Shown here: in pieces, positions 1 through 5,607 of the stretch
Layout: each line of letters begins with the position of its first letter
How positions within the stretch are numbered: position 1 is the stretch's first letter
Source of the DNA: JAHBVY01 sp964415255
Lineage (GTDB): Bacteria > Myxococcota_A > Polyangia > Polyangiales > Polyangiaceae
Assembly (NCBI GenBank): GCA_964415255.1
Contig: CAYQAC010000171.1
Span: forward strand, 1 to 10,975
Reading direction: 5' to 3'
DNA length: 10,975 nucleotides
Made by a program: the position numbers and the translations under genes
Notes under the pieces: generated by a model
Database searches by the model: none
What the model was told of the DNA's origin: nothing
Seen by the model: only the letters and a program-made list of their open reading frames with translations

Positions 1-199
1 ATTCGCTTCATGGCCCCAGCCTACCAACCCACGCCTACCCTCTGGGGGCCGTCGATGGGGGATTATTGGGGGAGCGCTCAGCGATCGATCGGGGGGTTTG
101 CCTGTTTTGCGCCGCGCGCGCCGGGCGAGTCCCTAGCAGCGAGTCACCGCCACACAGCTCCCCCCGGCGCGCCCAAAGCGCGCCAAGAGACGGTGCACC
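1..199. other. Non-coding stretch downstream of the hydrolase gene
   Basis: No convincing gene is seen here. Plus-strand frames starting at 10 and 66 run antisense into the hydrolase gene, lack a Shine-Dalgarno sequence and read as Arg/Ala/Pro-rich shadow protein. The stretch holds four runs of five or six G (44-48, 57-61, 68-72, 91-96), a perfect 10-bp palindrome CGATCGATCG at 82-91, and a GC hairpin at 166-184 that is listed separately. What lies to the left of base 1 cannot be seen. Confidence 0.6.
166..184 (-). terminator. GC-rich stem-loop after the hydrolase stop codon
   Basis: A perfect 7-bp inverted repeat, GGCGCGC (166-172) and GCGCGCC (178-184), closes a 5-nt loop. It begins 15 nt beyond the hydrolase stop codon on the minus strand. 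No T-tract follows the stem on that strand, where a G-run follows instead, so it is not a canonical intrinsic terminator. It could be an atypical terminator or a 3'-end stabilising hairpin. Such GC palindromes also arise by chance at this base composition. Confidence 0.3.
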
Positions 200-1399
200 T
201 CACACCCAAGGCGCCAAGCGCCCCGCGCGCGACAGCGCGTCGATCATGCCGTAGAGCGCCTTGAGCTCCTCCGCCACCTGCGCCGCCCGCAGCCGCTCTT
301 TTCCCGTATGTGAAAACAGTCCGGTGATGAACAGCCGCGTGCGCGCCGTCGCGCTGAGCGCCTGCGCCAACTTGGGCGCCTCCCCCCAGGGGATGACGTC
401 ATCACCCTGGCCGTGCAGCACCACCACCGGCGTGGTGAAGCGCGCGCCCAAGCGCTCCAGCGGGCGCGCGAAGGCGAGCTCCTCGCGCCCCGCGCGGAGC
501 CCATCCGTCAGCCATTCTGACGAACTACGCCCCGCCGCTTGAGGCCGCAGGCCCACCGCCATCAAGAACCACTCGCGCTGCGCGCGCGGCACCTTCTCCG
601 CGAGCTCATACAGCAGCACGTCACGCGCGCCGGGCACCTTGTACTCAAAGCGCCCCCAGGTGCGGTAAGCCGCCTCGCGCAGCGCGCGCTCGAGCGCCTC
701 GCTATCTCCTAGCTCCAAGAAGGGCAGCGTGTTCAGGAACAGCACCGGGGAGTTTAGCGGATCGCGCGGCAATCGCAGCGCCTGCCCCTCGCGCCACATC
801 ACGCCGTCGAGGCAGAAGCTGAGGGAGGCCTCAAGATCGGCGTAGCCCCCGAAGGTGATCACGGCGTCGATCCGATCGGCGCGCTCGGCCGCCACGGCGA
901 GCGCCGGGCTCGAGCCGAAGGAGATGCTGAACAGGGTCAGCTTGGTTCCGCGCGGAAGCTCGCTCAGCACGTGGTCCACGCTCGCGCGCAAATCCGAGGT
1001 GGTGCTGGGCGTGAGCAGCAGGTCAAGGTGCCCAGGGAGCATCGGGCAGTGCACCATGAAGCCCGCCGCCGCGAGCACGCGGCAGAAGCGGTCAAGCCTC
1101 GGATCGTCCGCGCCCAGGTAATGCAGCCCAGGCACCACCAGGTAGTGCGCGCGCACCTGGCCCGGTGGGTGGTAGCGCACGATCTCGAGCGCCGCGGTGG
1201 GCTCCGGCGCGCGCCACGGCGCGGGGCGCGCGAGCGCCTCCCCACGCAAGTAGCCGTGCAGGCCGGGCACCCGGCCCCCACGAACCAGTACGCGCTCCTG
1301 ACGGATCCCGGGCGGCATCGCCGTCTCCGGCGTCCACGGCCCAAGCCAGCGCAGCAAGCTGATGGCGGCGTCCAGACGATCGGCAGCGTCCCCGCTCAC
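200..1399 (-). CDS. Alpha/beta-hydrolase-fold protein (399 aa)
   Basis: Predicted cytosolic alpha/beta-hydrolase with no signal peptide; substrate unknown. A strand-turn VVPGLHYLG (residues 88-96) and an alternating hydrophobic core precede the nucleophile elbow SISFGSS (158-164), with Ser160 as likely nucleophile. The elbow is SxSxG rather than the usual GxSxG. The acid lies in VVLHGQGDDVIPW (326-338), Asp333 or Asp334, and the histidine is His364 in GLFSHTGKE. A cap-like insertion occupies roughly 190-310. The length exceeds a minimal hydrolase (about 270 aa) because of an N-terminal extension of about 80 residues and this cap. The start is GTG, the first start codon after an in-frame stop at 1412-1414. 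No Shine-Dalgarno sequence is visible upstream, so a leaderless transcript or a later start (for example Met28) is possible. It could be an esterase, lipase-like enzyme or acyl hydrolase. It is transcribed away from the Bat operon, and no functional link to it is apparent. Confidence 0.85.
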   Translation of the reverse strand: MSGDAADRLDAAISLLRWLGPWTPETAMPPGIRQERVLVRGGRVPGLHGYLRGEALARPAPWRAPEPTAALEIVRYHPPGQVRAHYLVVPGLHYLGADDPRLDRFCRVLAAAGFMVHCPMLPGHLDLLLTPSTTSDLRASVDHVLSELPRGTKLTLFSISFGSSPALAVAAERADRIDAVITFGGYADLEASLSFCLDGVMWREGQALRLPRDPLNSPVLFLNTLPFLELGDSEALERALREAAYRTWGRFEYKVPGARDVLLYELAEKVPRAQREWFLMAVGLRPQAAGRSSSEWLTDGLRAGREELAFARPLERLGARFTTPVVVLHGQGDDVIPWGEAPKLAQALSATARTRLFITGLFSHTGKERLRAAQVAEELKALYGMIDALSRAGRLAPWV

Positions 1400-1464
1400 C
1401 GCACGTTCATATCAGAGCGGGGCGCTCGCTGGGAGTAGCGCAGCACGCTGCGCCCCCACCCGCT

Positions 1465-1494
1465 GAGCCCTCATGCTGGTCTTTTTGAGGGTTC
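1465..1494. repeat. Inverted repeat in the divergent region
   Basis: GAGCCCTCA (1465-1473) can pair with TGAGGGTTC (1486-1494): nine pairs including one G-T, with a 12-nt loop containing a T-run. Read on the minus strand it lies in the presumed leader of the hydrolase mRNA. It may be an operator, an RNA hairpin or a remnant terminator. No function can be assigned from sequence alone. Confidence 0.35.
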
Positions 1495-1739
1495 CGGCGC
1501 ACTATGAGCCCGCCCTTCGCCACGTTTAAGCCCAAAACAAGCCTCTCCCTGAATAGCCAGGGGAGGTGCTCCGTCCAAGGGCGGCGCGCATTGTCCTTCG
1601 GGACCGTCCTTCAGGGGTGACGTCGCGCTGGCACGCCACAGGAGGGGCTCACTTGGGTGAAGCCATGGGCCCCAAGGCACCGCCAAGCAAGGACCAGCGG
1701 CTTCGCCCTGCCCTGGCCCCCCACTCATCTTCTCCCACC

Positions 1740-1744
1740 AGGAG
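1740..1744 (+). promoter_or_regulatory. Shine-Dalgarno AGGAG fixing the start at 1753
   Basis: AGGAG lies 8 nt before ATG 1753, at ideal spacing, and the protein from that ATG begins directly with a signal peptide. The in-frame ATG at 1657 would put 32 extra residues before the signal sequence. This site therefore decides the start. Confidence 0.75.
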
Positions 1745-1752
1745 CCACCACC

Positions 1753-2277
1753 ATGACCCGCACCCTCTTCGCCGCGCTGCTGCTGATCGCCCCCACCGCG
1801 GCGCTCGCCTCCGGCAAGCAGCAGCCTCCAGACTCCATCGAGCCTCAGCACCGCCCCGGGAAGGTCACCTTCACCCACAAGAAGGAGCGCACCCTCAGCT
1901 GCAGCGCGAAGGCCAAGCCCCCGAAGGCAGACGCTGACTGCGAGCCCAAGCGCGAGGCGATGCGCGACGTCTCCACGCGCATTGAGCTCGTCCCCGTGCC
2001 TCCGCCCAGCCTGGCGCCGGACAACCGCCAGCCGGTCACCCTCGACCACCCAAGCGACGCCAAAGAGGTGAGCGCTGAGCTCGGCGCAGGTGTGTGGGAG
2101 CTGGTGTGGGCGGGGCGCAGCCAACGTGAGCGCTTCCGCGTGAACCCAGACACACCCGTGAAAATCCAGCTTCACACCACGCGCGGCCACTGCGCGGCCC
2201 AGAGCGCGCTCTGTCGCCTGAACGCCTCAAGCACGCGCCTCCAGGTGACGATCCCAGCGCAGCACCGCGTCAACTGA
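1753..2277 (+). CDS. Exported hypothetical protein with four cysteines (174 aa)
   Basis: The family is not recognised. The protein starts with a clear Sec signal peptide: MTR, then the hydrophobic stretch LFAALLLIAPTAALA, with cleavage likely after Ala19 (ALA|SG). The mature part (about 155 aa) is polar, with a basic segment THKKER (41-46). Cysteines occur in two close pairs, Cys50/Cys63 and Cys147/Cys154, as expected for disulfides in a periplasmic or secreted protein. Strand-like segments such as VWELVWAG (114-121), RERFRV (125-130), VKIQLHT (136-142) and RLQVTIP (162-168) suggest a small beta domain; a PVPPP linker lies near 81-85. No lipobox or membrane anchor is present. The gene stands alone: 207 bp and a separate promoter separate it from the Bat operon, so shared function is not implied. 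It is a real gene on the evidence of its Shine-Dalgarno site, signal peptide and coding bias; its role is unknown. Confidence 0.8.
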   Translation: MTRTLFAALLLIAPTAALASGKQQPPDSIEPQHRPGKVTFTHKKERTLSCSAKAKPPKADADCEPKREAMRDVSTRIELVPVPPPSLAPDNRQPVTLDHPSDAKEVSAELGAGVWELVWAGRSQRERFRVNPDTPVKIQLHTTRGHCAAQSALCRLNASSTRLQVTIPAQHRVN

Positions 2278-2407
2278 CGCCCCACCGTACCTGTCAGCTT
2301 CGCGCACCGCGCAAGCCGCGCGGCGCTGGGTTGTGCCGCCCTGGCAGGCGCGGTGTTCCCCAACCCCCAAACCATCCGCCAACAGCGGAATAATGGGGGT
2401 CCCCTGA

Positions 2408-2437
2408 TTGTCCCACCTGCCGCGGTCGCGCTATAGC
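2408..2437 (+). promoter_or_regulatory. Candidate sigma-70-type promoter of the Bat operon
   Basis: TTGTCC (2408-2413) and TATAGC (2432-2437) are separated by 18 bp, each matching the housekeeping consensus at four of six positions. Transcription would start near 2443-2445, giving a leader of about 40 nt before moxR. No competing promoter is seen in the gap, and the following genes are too tightly packed to need their own. The assignment rests on pattern alone. Confidence 0.5.
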
Positions 2438-2439
2438 GC
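2428..2439. promoter_or_regulatory. Perfect 12-bp palindrome over the -10 element
   Basis: GCGCTATAGCGC is a perfect 12-bp inverted repeat whose centre coincides with the candidate -10 hexamer. A dimeric regulator bound here would block the promoter, so it is a candidate operator. It could equally be chance, because GCGC is common in this sequence. Confidence 0.3.
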
Positions 2440-2444
2440 CCGGG

Positions 2445-2462
2445 CGGCGCCGCTCGGCGCCG
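2445..2462 (+). promoter_or_regulatory. Leader hairpin at the predicted 5' end of the operon mRNA
   Basis: CGGCGCC (2445-2451) and GGCGCCG (2456-2462) form a perfect 7-bp GC stem closed by GCTC. If transcription starts near 2444, this hairpin sits at the very 5' end of the message. It ends 7 nt before the GGAG ribosome-binding site (2470-2473). 5'-terminal stems of this kind are known to protect bacterial mRNAs from decay; that role here is inferred. Confidence 0.4.
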
Positions 2463-2484
2463 GCAGCTTGGAGCCACATCGCGC

Positions 2485-3468
2485 ATGGACGTCAGAGCCC
2501 TCAACGAAATCGTCGCCCAGGAGAGCGCCTTCATCGATGACGTGACCGCCGAGATCGGCAAGGTCATCGTCGGCCAGACCTACATGGTCGAGCGGATCTT
2601 GATCGGCCTGCTCGCCGGTGGGCACGTGCTCTTGGAGGGCGTCCCTGGCCTAGCCAAGACGCTCACCGTGAAGACGGTGTGCGAGACCTTGGAGGCGAAC
2701 TTCTCACGCATCCAGTTCACACCGGATCTGCTCCCCGCCGACGTGATCGGCACCGTCATCTACAACGCCAAGACAGCTGAGTTCACGAGTAAGCTCGGGC
2801 CTGTGTTCGCGAACCTGGTGCTCGCGGACGAGGTGAACCGTGCGCCCGCCAAGGTGCAGAGCGCGCTGCTTGAGGCGATGCAAGAGCGCCAGGTGACCAT
2901 CGGCGACACCACCTACAAGCTGCCCGATCCATTCGTGGTGCTCGCCACCCAGAACCCCATCGAGCAAGAGGGCACCTACCCGCTGCCGGAGGCGCAGCTG
3001 GATCGCTTCATGCTGATGCTGCGCGTCGGCTACCCGAGCCGCGCGGAAGAACGTCAGGTGATGGATCGAATGACCCAATCGCACCAAGCCTCGGCGAGCC
3101 CGCGCGCCACCTTGGAGCAGCTGGCCAAGGCGCGCAGCGTGGTGCGCGACGTGTACGTGGATGAGCGCGTGAAGGACTACATCGTGGACGTGGTGTTCGC
3201 GACGCGCGAGCCGGGCGAGCGGGGCCTGCGCGATTTGGCGGGCATGATGGAGTACGGCGCCAGCCCGCGCGCCAGCATCGCGCTCAACCTCGCGGCGCGC
3301 GCCCACGCCTTCTTGCGCCACCGCGGCTACGTCACCCCAGAGGACGTCAAGGCGATCGGCGCCGACGTGCTGCGCCACCGCATGGTGCTGAGCTACGAGG
3401 CGGAGGCAGAGGGCGTCAGCGCCGAGGACGTGGTGCGGCGCGTGTTCGAGGTGGTCGAGGTCCCCTGA
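2485..3468 (+). CDS. moxR: MoxR-family AAA+ ATPase
   Basis: Cytosolic AAA+ ATPase of the MoxR family, whose members act as chaperone-like remodelling ATPases beside VWA-domain proteins. All catalytic elements are intact: Walker A GVPGLAKT (residues 52-59), Walker B LVLADE (111-116), sensor 1 in ATQNP (Asn157), the arginine finger in EAQLDRF (Arg174) and the sensor-2 arginine in GASPRAS (Arg262). The C-terminal helical lid runs from about 220 to 327. At 327 aa it has the usual MoxR length. ATG 2485 is preceded by GGAG 11 nt upstream, a slightly long spacing. It is the first gene of the operon, directly after the candidate promoter and leader hairpin. Its stop codon shares bases with the ATG of a 13-codon ORF (TGATG at 3466-3470) that leads to the DUF58 gene. 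In such operons MoxR is thought to supply ATP-driven energy to the VWA proteins; its specific substrate is not known. Confidence 0.96.
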   Translation: MDVRALNEIVAQESAFIDDVTAEIGKVIVGQTYMVERILIGLLAGGHVLLEGVPGLAKTLTVKTVCETLEANFSRIQFTPDLLPADVIGTVIYNAKTAEFTSKLGPVFANLVLADEVNRAPAKVQSALLEAMQERQVTIGDTTYKLPDPFVVLATQNPIEQEGTYPLPEAQLDRFMLMLRVGYPSRAEERQVMDRMTQSHQASASPRATLEQLAKARSVVRDVYVDERVKDYIVDVVFATREPGERGLRDLAGMMEYGASPRASIALNLAARAHAFLRHRGYVTPEDVKAIGADVLRHRMVLSYEAEAEGVSAEDVVRRVFEVVEVP

Positions 3469-3509
3469 TGCAGCGCAGGGCCGCACGAGGCCAGCGGAGC
3501 AGAGCGTGA
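3468..3509 (+). CDS. 13-codon coupling ORF between moxR and the DUF58 gene
   Basis: ATG 3468 overlaps the moxR stop (TGATG). The frame encodes MQRRAARGQRSRA and ends at TGA 3507-3509, which overlaps the GTG start of the DUF58 gene (GTGA, 3506-3509). It therefore spans the only gap in the operon from stop to start. The peptide is strongly basic (five Arg in 13) and too short to have a recognisable fold. The likeliest role, if translated, is to carry terminating ribosomes from moxR to the DUF58 start, so coupling is kept across the gap. There is no separate Shine-Dalgarno site just before ATG 3468, so translation would depend on reinitiation. It may also be chance. Confidence 0.35.
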   Translation: MQRRAARGQRSRA

Positions 3510-4387
3510 GCGACAGCGAGCAGGAGAAGACCCTTCGCACCATCGAGATCCGCACGAGCCGGCTCGCGACGGAGCAGCTCTCCGGTGACTACCGCTCGGT
3601 GATCAAGGGCCAAGGCCTGTCTTTCCGTGAGGTGCGCCAGTACCAGCCGGGTGACGACGTGCGCGCCATCGATTGGAACGTGAGCGCGCGCACCGGTGAG
3701 CCTCACATCAAGGTCTTCGTCGAAGAGCGCGAGATGACCGTGATGCTGGTGGTGGACATCTCCAAGAGTGGTCGCTTCGGCACCGCCAAGATCTCCAAGA
3801 GCCGCCTGGCGGCGGAGGTGGCCGCGCTGTGCGCGTTCAGCGCCAACCAGCATAACGATCGCGTCGGCCTCATCTTGGCGACCGATGAGGTGGAGCTGGT
3901 GATCCCACCGAAGAAGGGGCGCAAGCACGTGATGCGCGTGGTGAAGGAGATCCTCAGCGCGGAGCCGCGGCGCACGGGCACCGATCTGAGTTGCGCCCTA
4001 GAAACACTCTACCTGGTGGCGCGACGGCGCTCAGTCGCGTTCCTGATCAGCGACTTCTTCGCGCAGGACTACTCGCAGACACTGAGCCTAGCGAGCGCGC
4101 GCCACGACGTGATCCCGGTGATGCTGATCGATCCGCGCGACGACGCGCTGCCCGACGTGGGCCTCGCGGCCTTCGAGGATTTGGAGACGGGGGAGGACGT
4201 CCTGGTGGACACCGGCGACGCGAAGGTGCGCGCCCACTACGCACACCTGGCGCGCAAGGAGCGCGCGCGCCACGTGGCCCTGTTCCGCAAGCTCGGGCTC
4301 GATCACGCGGAGGTGCGAACAGACAGGCCCTACATCAGGCCGCTGCGCGATCTGTTCGCGCGCCGCGCCAAGCGGGTGCACCGGTGA
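3506..4387 (+). CDS. DUF58 / VWA-like protein of the Bat operon
   Basis: DUF58 family protein (293 aa), the constant partner encoded directly after moxR in Bat-type operons. The family signature GLSFREVRQYQPGDDVRAID lies at residues 37-56 and continues into WNVSART. A VWA-like domain follows, with an intact DxSxS metal-site motif, Asp84-Ile-Ser86-Lys-Ser88, and a later ISDFF (181-185) typical of the fold. There is no signal peptide or membrane span, so it is cytosolic, the same side as MoxR. Many DUF58 proteins have N-terminal membrane helices, but this shorter form is also common. The GTG start has GGAG 6 nt upstream (3496-3499) and overlaps the stop of the 13-codon ORF. The gene's own stop overlaps the next start (GTGA at 4384-4387). 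It is probably an adaptor between MoxR and the membrane VWA proteins; biochemical function in this family is unresolved. Confidence 0.93.
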   Translation: MSDSEQEKTLRTIEIRTSRLATEQLSGDYRSVIKGQGLSFREVRQYQPGDDVRAIDWNVSARTGEPHIKVFVEEREMTVMLVVDISKSGRFGTAKISKSRLAAEVAALCAFSANQHNDRVGLILATDEVELVIPPKKGRKHVMRVVKEILSAEPRRTGTDLSCALETLYLVARRRSVAFLISDFFAQDYSQTLSLASARHDVIPVMLIDPRDDALPDVGLAAFEDLETGEDVLVDTGDAKVRAHYAHLARKERARHVALFRKLGLDHAEVRTDRPYIRPLRDLFARRAKRVHR

Positions 4388-5607
4388 TCAAAGGGCGGGT
4401 TTGGGGGTTGGGCACCGCGCTGGTGCTCCTCAGCGCTCAGGCCGCGGCGGACGCCGGCGCGAGCGACGCGGGCACGCTGACAGACGCCGGCGCGCTGACA
4501 GACGCTGGCGCGCTGGGCAGCGCACCTGCCCATCCGAGCGGCGGTGCCCCGAGTGGCCCCAGCGACCCGAGCGACGCAGGGTCAGTTGACCTGACGGTCG
4601 ATCCCGTCGGCTCGTGCATCGAGCGCATCCCGGAGGGTAAGGCGCGCCCGCCAATGAAGCAGCGGGTGGAGCCGCGCGGCCTGGCGGGCTACGCGGTGAC
4701 GCTTGAGGTGGTGATCGACCACGGCAAGGCGGAGCGGGTGTTCCCCAATGGGTTCCGCTTCGATCTCTCCTCGGAGGAGCTCGCCGCCTTCGAGCGCACC
4801 GGCTTCGCGCTGCCGCACGTGGACGGCGGCGCGGGCCCAGAGCTCAGCCGTGAGGAGCTACAAGACGGCGCGCGCACCACCGTGCGGCTCTCGTTCGTGG
4901 CGCTGCCCACCAAGGGGGGGCGTCAGTCGCTGGTGCTCGGCTCGGTGCCGATCACCATCGCGCGCGCCAGCGGCGAGCTGATGACGCTGTGCACGAAGCC
5001 CGCGAGCCTCGTGGTGGATCCTCCCATCGCCAACACGCCGGAGCCGGTGCCGCGGCCCAACCCGCCGCCGCGCCCGCAGCGCGAGGTGTGGGAGGAGACC
5101 AAGCTGGCGGCGCTGGTCGGCGCCATCGCGCTCGTCACCGGGGCGCTCTTGTTCGCGCTCATCACCTGGCTCAGGCGGCGACCAAAGCCCGCGCCCCCAC
5201 CTGCGCCACCGCGCCCCCCCTGGGAGGTCGCGATGGAGGCGCTGCACGATCTTCGGAGCCGCGACTTGGTGGCGCAGGAGCGGCTGGACGAGCACTTCGA
5301 TGAGGTGTGCTTGATCCTCCGGCGCTACCTCGGGGATCGCTACGGCATCGGCGGTGAGCTGGGGGACGCCGGCGCGCTCGAGAGCACCACGGAGGAGATC
5401 TTGCGGGTGCTCGCGCGCATCGTGCCGCCCATCCCGGTGATGCCCCAGGTCGAGCATTTCCTCAGGGAAGCTGACTTGGTGAAGTTCGCGAAGGTGACGC
5501 CAGATGGCGCCGAGTGCGAAGAGGCGCTGCGCGCGGTGGAGCGCATCGTCACCCTGACTGTCCCAGCGCGCCCCGCCGCCACCCCAGGTAAGCCGAGGGC
5601 GACATGA
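4384..5607 (+). CDS. DUF4381-like membrane protein with added exported domain
   Basis: It begins with a signal peptide (VWGLGTALVLLSAQAAA, residues 6-22), then a Asp-Ala-Gly repeat linker (23-45) and a Pro/Ser/Gly stretch to about 65. A beta-rich periplasmic domain follows (about 68-214), with two cysteines (Cys78, Cys203). A Pro-rich spacer (218-231), one membrane helix (about 240-263), a basic/proline stop-transfer and a cytosolic helical domain (280-395) complete it. The cytosolic part has features seen in DUF4381 proteins: LRRYLGDRYGI (312-322), a TTEE turn (335-338) and LREADLVKFAK (360-370). Typical DUF4381 proteins are about 160-180 aa with only helix and tail; this one is 407 aa and resembles a shortened BatD. 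The start is GTG 4384, overlapping the DUF58 stop. The frame is open upstream from 3991, but that part lies inside DUF58 and precedes the signal peptide. Probable role: membrane partner linking MoxR/DUF58 to BatA, encoded next. Confidence 0.85.
   Translation: MIKGRVWGLGTALVLLSAQAAADAGASDAGTLTDAGALTDAGALGSAPAHPSGGAPSGPSDPSDAGSVDLTVDPVGSCIERIPEGKARPPMKQRVEPRGLAGYAVTLEVVIDHGKAERVFPNGFRFDLSSEELAAFERTGFALPHVDGGAGPELSREELQDGARTTVRLSFVALPTKGGRQSLVLGSVPITIARASGELMTLCTKPASLVVDPPIANTPEPVPRPNPPPRPQREVWEETKLAALVGAIALVTGALLFALITWLRRRPKPAPPPAPPRPPWEVAMEALHDLRSRDLVAQERLDEHFDEVCLILRRYLGDRYGIGGELGDAGALESTTEEILRVLARIVPPIPVMPQVEHFLREADLVKFAKVTPDGAECEEALRAVERIVTLTVPARPAATPGKPRAT
4450..4518 (+). repeat. 18-nt in-frame tandem repeats (Asp-Ala-Gly linker)
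   Basis: One 15-nt unit (4450-4464) is followed by three 18-nt units (4465, 4483, 4501) related to GACGCCGGCGCGCTGACA. They encode DAGAS, DAGTLT, DAGALT and DAGALG immediately after the signal peptide. The units differ by a few bases, mostly at silent or Ala/Gly positions, consistent with slippage-type expansion of a flexible periplasmic linker. Confidence 0.8.

Larger units (their letters stand above)
1400..1752. other. 353-bp divergent intergenic region
   Basis: It separates the minus-strand hydrolase from the plus-strand exported protein, so it should contain promoters for both. No strong promoter is visible. A weak minus-strand candidate is TTAAAC (1529-1524), 17-bp spacer, CATAGT (1506-1501). 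Its start point would fall near the hairpin at 1465-1494. A C(TTCG)G tetraloop hairpin with a 4-bp stem lies at 1593-1604, next to a partial direct repeat beginning GTCCTTC (1593 and 1606). A frame open from ATG 1657 into the next gene is better read as non-coding leader. No RNA gene is recognised. Confidence 0.5.
2278..2484. other. Intergenic region upstream of the moxR operon
   Basis: This 207-bp gap holds a 6-bp GC stem CCGCGC/GCGCGG with a 5-nt loop at 2307-2323. It lies 30 nt after the preceding stop codon and has no T-tract, so it is at best a weak terminator. Next come C- and G-runs (2358-2369 and 2395-2404), then the candidate promoter, palindrome and leader hairpin listed separately. 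The segment 2385-2412 is locally more AT-rich than its surroundings, as promoters often are in such genomes. Confidence 0.6.

Noticed and set aside
10..264. 84-codon plus-strand frame at the left end
   Set aside because: No ribosome site, Arg/Pro/Ala-rich composition, and its 3' part is antisense to the hydrolase C-terminus.
1629..1643. TGGCACG resembling the -24 box of a sigma-54 promoter
   Set aside because: The -12 GC is absent at the required distance (GA at 1642-1643).
1657..1752. In-frame ATG extension of the exported protein
   Set aside because: It would put 32 residues before an otherwise perfect signal peptide; the AGGAG at 1740-1744 fits ATG 1753.
1471..2190. 239-codon minus-strand frame opposite the exported protein
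   Set aside because: No recognisable domain or ribosome site; the plus strand has a signal peptide and Shine-Dalgarno site.
2704..3555. 283-codon minus-strand frame opposite moxR
   Set aside because: His/Val/Arg-rich shadow caused by GC-biased third positions of moxR; moxR itself has all AAA+ motifs.
3991..4383. Long upstream extension of the 4384 gene
   Set aside because: It overlaps DUF58 in another frame, has low-complexity Arg/Gly/Pro sequence, and precedes the signal peptide. GTG 4384 at the stop-start overlap is the natural start.
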